Shown one piece after another: positions 17,001-24,262 of a DNA stretch of 64,000 nucleotides; the first letter of the stretch is position 1, and every line of letters starts with the position of its first letter. Origin of the DNA: Thermoplasmata archaeon (GTDB lineage: Archaea > Thermoplasmatota > Thermoplasmata > Lutacidiplasmatales > UBA184); contig JAGWLG010000015.1 of the NCBI GenBank assembly GCA_028864975.1, positions 1 through 64,000 on the forward strand. The letters are read 5' to 3'. The notes beneath the pieces were generated by a model. That model worked only from the letters and a program-made list of their open reading frames with translations, had not been told where the DNA came from and did no database searches. The position numbers and the translations under genes are program-made.

Positions 17001-17878
17001 CGTTGTCGGTCGGCTCGTTCTGGGCATCTCCCGCCATCGATACCGTGAACGGACCGACGACCCTGACCGTTGTCGCGGTGCACGGGACCCCGGGCTACCG
17101 CTACAGCTTCCCGATCCTGCCCCCGGGTTGCTCGATCTCCACGAACGCGTCGGTGAGCTGCTCCCCCACGACCGTTGGGACCAACTCCGCCGAGGTCCGG
17201 GTTACCGACGCGGTCGGCGTCAACGCGTTCGCGAACACGACCTTCCTCGTGAACCCGAGCCCGCAGGTGCTGAGCTTCGTGGCCACCCCGAGCACGGTCA
17301 CCGCGGGCGACCTGGTCAGCTTCACGGTCACGGCGAGCGGTGGAACGGCGCCATACAGCTACGCGTACACTGGCTTGCCTTCGGGGTGCTCGCTCTCGGG
17401 GAACGGAGGGAGCTGCCACCCGAGCTCCACGGGGAAGTTCACCGTACAGGTTACCGTAACGGACTCCAACGGACAGAAGGGGACGGCGGTCACGACCGTG
17501 ACCGTGAACGCCCCGCCGGGCATCTTCGCCGGAGGGCTCTATTCCTTCGGGTTCCTCTGGACCCTCCTGGCCCTGCTCGCGATCGTCGTCCTGGTGTTCG
17601 TCATCTTGGTGCTTCGGAGATACCGTGCGCTCAAGGGCCAGACCCCGACGTACGCACCCGGTGGCGGAGCCGCGACCACCTCCTACGAGAGCACCGATCA
17701 TTCGGTCGCCCCGTCCCCGGAGGGGCACGCCTTCCCCAACGAACCTGCGCCCACATCCGAGCAGACGCAACCGGGCTTCGCGCCCCCGCCGCCCCCACCC
17801 AGCTCCTCGTCGCCCCCGCCGCCGCCTCCGCCGCCACCGCCTTCGGGAACCGGCGGCATGGGAGGGTGGCCACAATGA
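14075..17878 (+). CDS. Propeller-PKD surface protein with polyproline cytoplasmic tail
   Basis: 1267 residues from the ATG at 14075, five bases after the previous stop; ATGs at 14087 and 14111 are alternatives. The signal segment is ALLSVLALALLVVYLPSPVSA. A ~450-residue globular ectodomain with YGVDDNAPNPCGCAPPDT looks like a propeller or sialidase-like fold, but I do not recognise the family. Four PKD repeats, three two-cysteine Ig-like repeats (GLPTGC...CAP) and a membrane helix (~1155-1182) follow. The cytoplasmic end contains long proline runs (PPPPPPPPPP) interrupted by serines. It follows the kelch-PKD gene directly and its stop overlaps the next start as ATGA, so the three genes probably form an operon. 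Confidence 0.8.
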   Translation: MRGPMISTQGSSMKCERRVSKEDEGAKTDRTNDPRTGRGKALLSVLALALLVVYLPSPVSASATAPLPHEIAQGQHGPIAAAPLRGPSIPNLPPWHGPRTQLFAWGSDQQANFMGVYRPAPYAPQTPASAPAPRSPATAGAYFNGTIGLYGVDDNAPNPCGCAPPDTTNSVGAGYVVEMANTASEMWTTSGTVAQPSTPLTTLFGTSDSLSDPQVQYDPISGRWFAEILSVTTFGNVFFAVSQTSNPTGSWYQYSVSMPITGDLPDQCVIGVDANTVVLSGNDFAGGSSFVGAVFFVINKTQAVAGSAPTYAVDGPGSTSYASIHPARELSLSNTIYMVGRGNNVGGSPTTLVYMTITGAPPSAFTFTYQNITTTGSMPGGAPQPGGSVNVDDERVVTATWLNGNFWAAANEGTCTGGDAVCLHLWEFTATGPTATVVNDFIWSPAGGLSGYYPAVTLSLSGNLGVVYSFSDASTYPSVAITGWSPSDGTNLEAPTVVHPGTSNELAGRFGDYSGAATDTSTNIFWVSGEYITPASYWNTWVQSFSMPGFIANSLVTPNPVDVGVPVYFNGTASGGTAPFTFRWVYGDGGPTSSARNPSHIYNATCSCAGHFWINETSGLLRSREANFTVTVNALPTATLRATPNPTDVGINATFTSVVTGGTSPFAYAWSFGDGFQSTSASPVHQYSAAGTYAAQLWVNDSGGGSGHVTGSIVVNPQPSITFSATPVPVDAGVGVVLTSSIAGGTGLVNITWVLGDGNVATGPTVAHTYALRGNYTVRAWANDSIGGTGNSTQVIVVNPYLALLLVSASPLVLDVGRPVTFGASYWGGTASYTYEWRFGDGTTAATISPVHAFLSAGSPLVRFWLNDSGGGSATAQVSITVNPALTISSFQGSWTGGARNALDKGQTVSLSASVTGGTGSYSYLYSGLPTGCTSWNFATISCAPNETGNFTVELKVTDQNGASAFSNTTFVVNPPLSVGSFWASPAIDTVNGPTTLTVVAVHGTPGYRYSFPILPPGCSISTNASVSCSPTTVGTNSAEVRVTDAVGVNAFANTTFLVNPSPQVLSFVATPSTVTAGDLVSFTVTASGGTAPYSYAYTGLPSGCSLSGNGGSCHPSSTGKFTVQVTVTDSNGQKGTAVTTVTVNAPPGIFAGGLYSFGFLWTLLALLAIVVLVFVILVLRRYRALKGQTPTYAPGGGAATTSYESTDHSVAPSPEGHAFPNEPAPTSEQTQPGFAPPPPPPSSSSPPPPPPPPPPSGTGGMGGWPQ

Positions 17879-20800
17879 GGACGAGTCTCGTGGCTTCGTT
17901 CCTCGGCGTGGTCGTCGTCCTCGCCCTGGCCGCGTTGATGCTCGTGCCGACGGTGCCCTCCACCAGTGTGAGTGTCAGAGATACGTCAGCGAGGCTCCCG
18001 CACGGGTTCGATACCGCGCAAGTGGGTGCGGCAGCCCTTCCATGCATGCTCCGGCCCGCGATGATGCTTCATTGCACCTCCTCGGGAGCAAGCGTGTCGG
18101 GGGTCGCTCGGGGGGTTGTCTCGTCTTCGGCGTGGTCGAGCGCCTCTCCATCTCCCTTCTGGAAGGAGATCTGTGGAACGGGAGGGTGCGGGTTGGGCGA
18201 CCGGGAGGACCCGCAGGCCGCCTTCGATCCTATCGACAATGAGGTGGTGCTCTTCGGGGGTGTCAACGCCTCAGGGTCCGGGACGGTCTACGGCGATACG
18301 TGGACGTTCGCTAACGGCGTATGGACCCAGATCTTTCCTGCCGTCTCCCCCCCTGCGCGCTTCGACGGCGTCATGACCTGGGACGCGGCGGACGGGTACA
18401 TCGTCCTCTTCAGCGGGTGCGCGAGCCTCGCGGGATGTCCTCCGGCCCTGACGGACACTTGGAGCTTCATTGGGGGGGTTTGGACCCAGCTCACACCGAC
18501 GTCGGTGCCGACAGGACGCTTCTTCGGTTCCATGGCGTGGGACGGAGTCGACAACTATGACCTCTTGTACGGGGGATACAGCAGCGCCGGTTTCCTGGGT
18601 GACACCTGGAGCTTCGTCGGCGGTCAGTGGACCCAGCTCACTCCCACCACCACGCCGGGCCTCCGCTACGCCATGGGCCTGGCCTGGGACCCTTCGGATG
18701 GGTACGATGTGCTCTTCGGAGGGGACAGTTCGACAAGCGGGCAGGTCGGAGACACCTGGTCCTACGTGGGCGGCGTCTGGACCCAGCTCGCCCCCACCAC
18801 CTCGCCCCCGGCCCGTGGACTTCAGAACAGTCAGATGGATACCGACGGCGGATCCCCCTTGATCTGGGGGGGGTATGACTTCAACACCGGCCAGTGCTTT
18901 GCCGACACCTGGACCTTCGCGGGAGGTCAATGGACCCAACAGTCCCCAACGACCTCTCCTCCACCCAAGGGTTGGGGGTTGGTGGTGGGAACGCCGGCGG
19001 GGAGCCTCACCATCGGCGGATACCAGTGCGGTCTCAGCGATGTCGGGGACACCTGGCAGTACATCTCTGGCCCCCACGTCTCCACACCCGTCCCTTCACC
19101 CGCGAACCCTGAGTCCGGAGTGAAGGTCACGTTCACCTCATCGGTGCTCTACGCGGGTACCTCTCCGGACACCTTGTCCTGGACCTGGGCCCCCGCCAAA
19201 TGGATCCAGTGCACACCTTCCACCTCCCTCTACCTGAACTGCACCCCGCTGCGGGAAGGGAACTACTCCATCACCATCCACATCACAGATGCCACCGGGA
19301 TGACGGGAAGCGCCACCCTATCCCCGTTCTTCGTCTCCAGGGGCCCTCAGGTCAGCCAGCCTCAACCCACTCGGGTCAAGCTCGATGTGGGACAGACCGT
19401 GACGCTCACGTCCACCCTCGTGTACGCGGGGTCGGGAAGCGACACCTTCTCCTGGAGCTCCTCGGGTAGCGGGATGGGGTGCGCGGTCTCGTCCACCTTG
19501 ACCGACACCTGCAAGCCCACGGCAGCAGGGACCTACAATGTCACGGCCTACGTGTCCGACGGGGTGGGGCAAGGCTGGAACACCTCGGTCAACATCGTGG
19601 TCTCGGCGCTACCCGCTTCGAACGCACCGATACCCTGGCCTGGCCCCAGCGCGGACGTCGGACAGACGGTCCGCTTCTCCGCCAACATCACCAACGTCGG
19701 CTCCGGGGGCGACAAGTTCAGTTGGACCTTCGCTCCCGCTCAGGGGCTTGACTGTTCGGCGAGCTTCTCGGTCAGCACCGTCTGCGCGACGGCCACCGCA
19801 GGCTGGTACAATGTTAGTTTCAACATGGTGGACTCGAACGGGGGTCAGGGCTTCGGGACGCTAGGGTTCCAGGTCTTCGCCCTGCCGAACCTGAGCGCCC
19901 CCAGTCCCAGCAAGACGAGCGTCGATGTGGGGCAGACCGTCAGCTTCTCGCCCACGGTCAATTGGGCGGGTTCGGGCGGGCTCTCCTACCTCTGGAACTC
20001 CTCCGGCGACGGGTTTGGATGCGGGGCGAACACGCTGGGAAGCTACTCCTGCACCCCTTCGACCGCGGGAACCTACTCCGTGGCCACCCGGGGAACGGAT
20101 TCGAACGGAGGAGTAGGACGCAGCGTGTCGTTGGCGTACACGGTGTTCGCCCTTCCCCAGGCCACCGCCCCCATGCCGTCGAACCTGCATCCGCAGGTCG
20201 GTGAGAGCATCACCTTCTCCACCTCTCTGCTCTCCCACGGCTCGGGCGGGGTCGTCTACAGTTGGACCTCTTCCTCGAGCCAGCTCGGCTGCGCATCCTC
20301 GACCTCGGGGAACCTGACCTGCACGCCGTCGGCTACGGGGAGCTACACCGTGACGGTGACCGTAAAGGACTCGAACCACGGTTGGTCGAGCGTGATCTCG
20401 CTTCCGGTTTCCGTGACCAATACGCTCACGCTCTCGGTCTCAGCGTCCCCCACCAGCGGTACAGCCCCAGTCCAGGTGACCTTCACGAGCGCACCCTCCG
20501 GAGGGACGGCGCCCTACCTCTATACCTGGAAGTTCGGGGACGACTCCGCCGCGGCCAACGAGCCCAGCCCGACCCACACCTACGCATCTGGGGGAACGTT
20601 CCTCGTCAGCGTTTGGGTGAACGACTCGGCGGGCCACTCCGCCACGGACACCGTCTCCGTCTCGGTCCTCGCGCCTGCGAGCCCATCGGTCTTCTCCGTC
20701 ATCCCTGGAGGAATGGTTACCTTCGCTCTGCTCCTCCTTCTGGCGGTCGTGATCATCGCAGCCATGGTCCTGCTTTATCGACGGGCTCGACACCACGCGG

Positions 20801-20889
20801 TCGCCGCGGCGGCCGCCACCTCCTCTGCGACCTACGCGCCGTCGCCCACCTCGACCGGCCCGGGAGGCTCCACCGAGCCTCCGGCCTAG
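17875..20889 (+). CDS. Kelch/two-cysteine-repeat surface protein, membrane-anchored
   Basis: 1004 residues. The start is set by the ATGA overlap with the previous stop and by the signal segment directly after it (LVASFLGVVVVLALAALMLV). The frame is open further upstream, but that part is only a shadow of the neighbour. About five kelch units (residues ~100-400; VVLFGGV...DTWTF...GVWTQIFP) are close relatives of those in the first surface protein, so this gene probably arose by duplication. Five two-cysteine Ig-like repeats follow (each with C...TxxxxC-x-P), then one PKD repeat, a membrane helix (~943-968) and a short basic then Ala/Ser/Pro-rich tail without a zinc ribbon. Confidence 0.85.
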   Translation: MRTSLVASFLGVVVVLALAALMLVPTVPSTSVSVRDTSARLPHGFDTAQVGAAALPCMLRPAMMLHCTSSGASVSGVARGVVSSSAWSSASPSPFWKEICGTGGCGLGDREDPQAAFDPIDNEVVLFGGVNASGSGTVYGDTWTFANGVWTQIFPAVSPPARFDGVMTWDAADGYIVLFSGCASLAGCPPALTDTWSFIGGVWTQLTPTSVPTGRFFGSMAWDGVDNYDLLYGGYSSAGFLGDTWSFVGGQWTQLTPTTTPGLRYAMGLAWDPSDGYDVLFGGDSSTSGQVGDTWSYVGGVWTQLAPTTSPPARGLQNSQMDTDGGSPLIWGGYDFNTGQCFADTWTFAGGQWTQQSPTTSPPPKGWGLVVGTPAGSLTIGGYQCGLSDVGDTWQYISGPHVSTPVPSPANPESGVKVTFTSSVLYAGTSPDTLSWTWAPAKWIQCTPSTSLYLNCTPLREGNYSITIHITDATGMTGSATLSPFFVSRGPQVSQPQPTRVKLDVGQTVTLTSTLVYAGSGSDTFSWSSSGSGMGCAVSSTLTDTCKPTAAGTYNVTAYVSDGVGQGWNTSVNIVVSALPASNAPIPWPGPSADVGQTVRFSANITNVGSGGDKFSWTFAPAQGLDCSASFSVSTVCATATAGWYNVSFNMVDSNGGQGFGTLGFQVFALPNLSAPSPSKTSVDVGQTVSFSPTVNWAGSGGLSYLWNSSGDGFGCGANTLGSYSCTPSTAGTYSVATRGTDSNGGVGRSVSLAYTVFALPQATAPMPSNLHPQVGESITFSTSLLSHGSGGVVYSWTSSSSQLGCASSTSGNLTCTPSATGSYTVTVTVKDSNHGWSSVISLPVSVTNTLTLSVSASPTSGTAPVQVTFTSAPSGGTAPYLYTWKFGDDSAAANEPSPTHTYASGGTFLVSVWVNDSAGHSATDTVSVSVLAPASPSVFSVIPGGMVTFALLLLLAVVIIAAMVLLYRRARHHAVAAAAATSSATYAPSPTSTGPGGSTEPPA

Positions 20890-21101
20890 GGGGGCCTGGG
20901 GGTCGCTCCTCCGAGATGGGAGCGCACCATCCTCTCCGTCTGAACGCGAACCTCCTCTCAGGACGCATCCCGAGAACGCATCGGCACACGTCCCAGGGTC
21001 GTCGTCACGGGACCCGTGACGAAGTTCACGAGGAGCCCCCAGCGAGTTCGTGGGGGAGGTAGCGGCAACGGGACCCCTCGGGCTCCCTTCGCGGCCGTTC
21101 C

Positions 21102-21109
21102 CTTAATGG
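21102..21109 (+). promoter_or_regulatory. TATA box for usp gene
   Basis: CTTAATGG is centred about 27 bp upstream of the ATG at 21132, consistent with a leaderless transcript for the stress protein and its overlapping downstream gene. Confidence 0.45.
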
Positions 21110-21131
21110 GGCACGCCGCGTAAGCCCCTCC

Positions 21132-21605
21132 ATGACGGATGGATCCGCCGTCGCGCTCGCGGTCGATGGATCGGAGGAATCGAAAAGGGCGTTGGACCTT
21201 GCATGTCAACTCTGCCGAGGTCTAGGGGCCTCTCTCGTCATCATCACGGTGGTCCCTCCACCCCCCATTTATCCCATGGAGACCGTCCCCCTCGTGATCG
21301 AGCCACCACACCTGCTCGAGGCCTACCAGAAGGCCCTCGGCAACGCGGTCGGAGATGCCCGCGCTCAGGGGGTGGCTTCGGTCGAGTCCAAGCTCTTGGA
21401 AGGGCCGGTCGTGGACTCGATCGTCCAGTTCTTGAAGGAGGCCCAACCTCGCATGCTCGTCATGGGGGCGCGGGGACTGTCCGCGGGTGCCCGGCTCTTC
21501 CTCGGCAGCGTCTCCGACGGCGTCGTGCACCATGCGCCGTGCCCGGTGCTCATTGTACGGGACGGGCGCTCCGCGACCTCGAAGGTCAAGGAGGATAGCG
21601 CATGA
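21132..21605 (+). CDS. Universal stress protein (UspA family)
   Basis: 157 residues, a single Usp domain. The N-terminal ALAVDGSEESKRAL strand-loop and the C-terminal GARGLSAGARLFLGSVSDGV match the G-x2-G-x9-G-(S/T) nucleotide-binding signature of ATP-binding members, followed by CPVLIVR. Usp proteins act as stress-linked nucleotide-binding regulators in the cytoplasm, and no specific target is known here. The stop overlaps the start of the F420-dependent reductase gene (ATGA), so the two are probably co-expressed. Confidence 0.9.
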   Translation: MTDGSAVALAVDGSEESKRALDLACQLCRGLGASLVIITVVPPPPIYPMETVPLVIEPPHLLEAYQKALGNAVGDARAQGVASVESKLLEGPVVDSIVQFLKEAQPRMLVMGARGLSAGARLFLGSVSDGVVHHAPCPVLIVRDGRSATSKVKEDSA

Positions 21606-22249
21606 AGGTGGGGATCCTGGGGAGCGGGGATGTGGCGAGGGCGCTGGGTCGGGGGTTCGCTTCCCGAGGACATGACGTCATGCTTGGCTCGCGAGAGCCC
21701 GAGAGTGAGAAGCTTAGGACCTGGAAGAAGGAGGTCGGAGGGCGAGGATCGACCGGGACCTCTGAGCAGGCCGCCACCCACGGCGAGATGATCCTCGTTT
21801 GCGTTCACGGGACCGGAGCGGAGGAAGCGGTCTCGACCGCGGGCCCCGATCACTTCCAGGGGAAGGTCGTTATCGATACGACCAATCCGTTGGACACCTC
21901 GCGAGGGTTCCCCCCAGGCCTGTTCGTGGGGATCACCGACTCCCTGGGAGAGCGCCTCCAACGAAAGCTCCCTGGCGCGAAGCTGGTGAAGGCCTTCAAC
22001 ACCATTTCCTCGGTCCAGATGGTCGACCCCAAGTTCCCTGGGGGGGCCCCGGAGCTCATGATCTGCGGGAACGATGCAGGGGCGAAGGCCCGGGTCACGG
22101 AGGTCGCGAAGGAGCTCGGGTGGCCAGGTACCCTCGACCTGGGTGGCATCGAGGCCTCCCGATGGATGGAGGCGTTCGTGCCGCTGTGGGTGACCGTCGG
22201 GATGAAGCTCAACACCTGGCACCACGCCGCGAAGTGGGTGCACCCGTAG
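21602..22249 (+). CDS. NADPH-dependent F420 reductase-like protein
   Basis: 215 residues. The N-terminal Rossmann motif is MKVGILGSGDVARALGRGF, and LGSREPES follows the second strand at the position that selects NADPH in F420:NADP+ oxidoreductases (Fno). The internal VVIDTTNPL and VKAFNTISS are family hallmarks. The expected reaction is hydride transfer between F420H2 and NADP+, but distant members reduce other substrates. It is translationally coupled to the universal stress gene, which hints at a redox-stress role (inference). Confidence 0.8.
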   Translation: MKVGILGSGDVARALGRGFASRGHDVMLGSREPESEKLRTWKKEVGGRGSTGTSEQAATHGEMILVCVHGTGAEEAVSTAGPDHFQGKVVIDTTNPLDTSRGFPPGLFVGITDSLGERLQRKLPGAKLVKAFNTISSVQMVDPKFPGGAPELMICGNDAGAKARVTEVAKELGWPGTLDLGGIEASRWMEAFVPLWVTVGMKLNTWHHAAKWVHP

Positions 22250-22297
22250 GTCCGGCCCTCTGCGGAGGGTGCGTGGCCCCGAATGAGCACTCGAGGT

Positions 22298-22543
22298 TCA
22301 GCCCGGGGGACGAGGCGGAGCCTCGAACGCTGAGTTGATCGCACCCTGTAGAGGGTCGAAGGTGATCTCCAGGCTCGAGCCATCCTTGCAGACGAACTCT
22401 ACCTTCACCTTGTTCTGAGGCTGGACCCCGTAGCGTTTGAAGGCGTACCTCAGCTCTCCGGCCAATGCAGCAGCGTCTCCCGCGTCCATGGACGTACCCG
22501 GTGGGGCGACCGCAAGGAGCAAAAAAGTCCTCTGCTCGCGCAC
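22298..22543 (-). CDS. Small hypothetical protein
   Basis: 81 residues from GTG, or 63 from the ATG at 22489. The part after the ATG (YAFKRYGVQPQNKVKVEF, then CKDGSSLEITFDPLQG) looks like a compact alpha/beta domain, while the segment before it is unconvincing and contains a T6 run. I prefer the short form but give the longer limit. It lies downstream of the ROK kinase gene on the same strand. No family is recognised. Confidence 0.45.
   Translation of the reverse strand: MREQRTFLLLAVAPPGTSMDAGDAAALAGELRYAFKRYGVQPQNKVKVEFVCKDGSSLEITFDPLQGAINSAFEAPPRPPG
22521..22526 (-). terminator. Possible T-tract terminator after ROK gene
   Basis: Six consecutive T on the transcribed-sense strand, 29 bp after the ROK stop. 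This is an unusual run in GC-rich DNA and would suit archaeal T-tract termination. It lies before the preferred start of the small downstream gene. Confidence 0.3.
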
Positions 22544-22554
22544 AAGAGGGCCGC

Positions 22555-23523
22555 CTACCTCCCACTCTTACGAGTTCGAGCGAGCAGGATCGCACCCATC
22601 GAGTTGCGATGCTTCCAGGAGCGACTTCGGCAGAACCGGACGCGTCCGCGAAGAGAGGGGAGGAGGGAGGCCTGGAACGCCCGACGGATCCCCTGCTCGT
22701 ATCCCGGGGCCTTGTGGAGGAGACGTCCCCCCAGCACGACCCTGGGGACCCCGAGGACGTTGACGACCGAACCCAGCACCTCTCCGAGCGCCTCGGCTGC
22801 CGTGTCTCGGGCCCTGCGGCAGGCGATGTCTCCCTCTTCCGCGAGTCGAAGGAGGTCCCAAGCGGTCAATGCAGATCCTGCGCGCTCCCGCAGGGCACGA
22901 CCCAGACCTGACCTTGGGGAGCTTCGGGCGAGGCGGACCGCCGTCTCGGCCAGAGCACGACCTCCTGCGAGCGCCTCTACACATCCACGCTTTCCACACC
23001 CACAACGACGTGCAAAGCCGTGGACCCTGACGTGCCCGAGCTCCCCCCCGGTACCCCACACGCCGCGTTGAAGGACCCCTCCCATGACCAGCCCGCCACC
23101 GATGCCTGTACCCAACACCACATAGAGCAGGTCGGAAGGGGGACCCCGCCCCAGCTCGTGCTCCGCCCAGGCCGCGCAGTTCGCATCGTTCTCGACCAGG
23201 ACCCGGCGTCCGAGCGCCTTCGAGAGCATCTGCGGGGCGGACCTCCCGAGCCAGTCCGGATTGTTCGGGGCGAAGGTCACCCTGCCTTTTCGGCCTTCGA
23301 GCACTCCCGGGAAGGCGACCCCTACGGTCCCGACGACTCGACATCGTTCGAAGGCCGTGGCCCCGTCCGCCGCAGCTCGGACCGCCTGCAGGGTGCCTTC
23401 GGCCCCGTTCTGGGGATTATGGGGCTGCACGACAGAGGCGCGGACGCGCCCGCGGGCGTCGAGCGTCACCGCTGCGACGTGCGAGCCTCCGATGTCCACG
23501 CCCAAACGGACCGATAGCGCCAC
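22555..23523 (-). CDS. ROK-family sugar kinase
   Basis: 322 residues, probable GTG start. The phosphate-binding LGVDIGGSHVAAV lies at the N-terminus. The catalytic Asp is in VENDANCAAWAEHELG. The ROK zinc motif is GHVRVH...CGCGKRGCVEALAGG (Cys-x-Cys-x4-Cys). Members phosphorylate glucose, N-acetylglucosamine or N-acetylmannosamine; ADP-dependent and repressor members exist, but there is no N-terminal DNA-binding domain here. Glucose is the likeliest substrate in an archaeon, without direct evidence. It shares a very short divergent promoter region with the macrodomain gene. Confidence 0.85.
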   Translation of the reverse strand: MALSVRLGVDIGGSHVAAVTLDARGRVRASVVQPHNPQNGAEGTLQAVRAAADGATAFERCRVVGTVGVAFPGVLEGRKGRVTFAPNNPDWLGRSAPQMLSKALGRRVLVENDANCAAWAEHELGRGPPSDLLYVVLGTGIGGGLVMGGVLQRGVWGTGGELGHVRVHGFARRCGCGKRGCVEALAGGRALAETAVRLARSSPRSGLGRALRERAGSALTAWDLLRLAEEGDIACRRARDTAAEALGEVLGSVVNVLGVPRVVLGGRLLHKAPGYEQGIRRAFQASLLPSLRGRVRFCRSRSWKHRNSMGAILLARTRKSGR

Positions 23524-23543
23524 GGTTCCCCCAGGAAAGAGCG

Positions 23544-23551
23544 CATATAAC
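23544..23551. promoter_or_regulatory. Shared symmetrical TATA box between divergent genes
   Basis: CATATAAC reads as a TATA box on both strands. It is centred 24 bp from the ROK start on one side and 36 bp from the macrodomain start on the other. The whole gap is 59 bp, so the two genes may use the same box in opposite orientations. Confidence 0.5.
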
Positions 23552-23582
23552 CGGAGAGGGGTCCCATTCGAGAACGGGAACG

Positions 23583-24185
23583 ATGGCGCAGATCGAGTTC
23601 GGAGGGACCCGGGTCCGGGTTCTCCAAGGGGACCTTTGCGACCAGGACACGGACGCCATCGTCAACGCCGCCAACTCCTCGTTGATGGGCGGAGGGGGGG
23701 TAGACGGGGCGATCCATGCTCGTGGTGGACCCCAGATCGCCGAGGCTTGCCGACGCATCCTGGAGAGCGAGTGGCCGGGCGGACTTCCGGCGGGGAAGGC
23801 CGTCATCACGGCCGGGGGAAGACTTCCCGCCCGGCACGTCATCCATACGGTAGGTCCGGTCTGGCGAGGAGGCGAGTCCCTCGAGGAGATGATCCTCGCG
23901 GACGCCTATCGGAACTGCCTCTCGCTCGCGGTCGCGAGGGACCTCAGAACGATCGCCTTCCCCGCCATCAGCGCAGGGGCGTACGGGTATCCGATCGAGA
24001 AGGCGGCGCGGGTCGCCTTGGGAACGACCCGGGTGTTCCTGGTCGGCGGGCTCAACATCCCTCCACCGGGTCGCGTGCGGAGGTCGACGCTCGAGGAGGT
24101 CCGTTTTGTCCTCTTCCGGAGCGAGGATAGAGAAGTGTACGAGCGGGCCCTACGGGAGATCTTTGCGCTCGCAGGCCCCGACTGA
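23583..24185 (+). CDS. Macrodomain protein (ADP-ribose/O-acetyl-ADP-ribose hydrolase type)
   Basis: 200 residues. The macrodomain fits the MacroD/YmdB class: AIVNAANSSLMGGGGVDGAI (ADP-ribose loop with the catalytic Asn and Asp), HVIHTVGPVW, and the phosphate loop AISAGAYGYP. Such enzymes hydrolyse O-acetyl-ADP-ribose or remove mono-ADP-ribose from proteins or nucleic acids. The ~30 C-terminal residues beyond the domain are not recognised. The next gene is the DUF835-containing ATPase on the same strand, 77 bp away with its own TATA box. Confidence 0.9.
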   Translation: MAQIEFGGTRVRVLQGDLCDQDTDAIVNAANSSLMGGGGVDGAIHARGGPQIAEACRRILESEWPGGLPAGKAVITAGGRLPARHVIHTVGPVWRGGESLEEMILADAYRNCLSLAVARDLRTIAFPAISAGAYGYPIEKAARVALGTTRVFLVGGLNIPPPGRVRRSTLEEVRFVLFRSEDREVYERALREIFALAGPD

Positions 24186-24230
24186 AGCTCCGGGCGTGCA
24201 GAGGTCGGAGCTACCGGAGCCACCGCGGCG

Positions 24231-24240
24231 TTCATAGACT
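24231..24240 (+). promoter_or_regulatory. TATA box for DUF835-ATPase gene
   Basis: TTCATAGACT is centred about 28 bp upstream of the GTG at 24263, consistent with a leaderless transcript starting at that GTG. Confidence 0.4.
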
Positions 24241-24262
24241 TCGGACGTTCACGGGTGACGAA

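Noticed and set aside
17128-17874. 249-codon N-terminal extension of the third surface protein
   Set aside because: It overlaps the coding end of the second surface protein in another frame and has no signal or domain. The ATGA overlap followed by a signal segment fixes the start at 17875.
15794-17875. 693-residue minus-strand frame opposite the second surface protein
   Set aside because: Antisense of the PKD gene with an Arg-rich composition and no homology.
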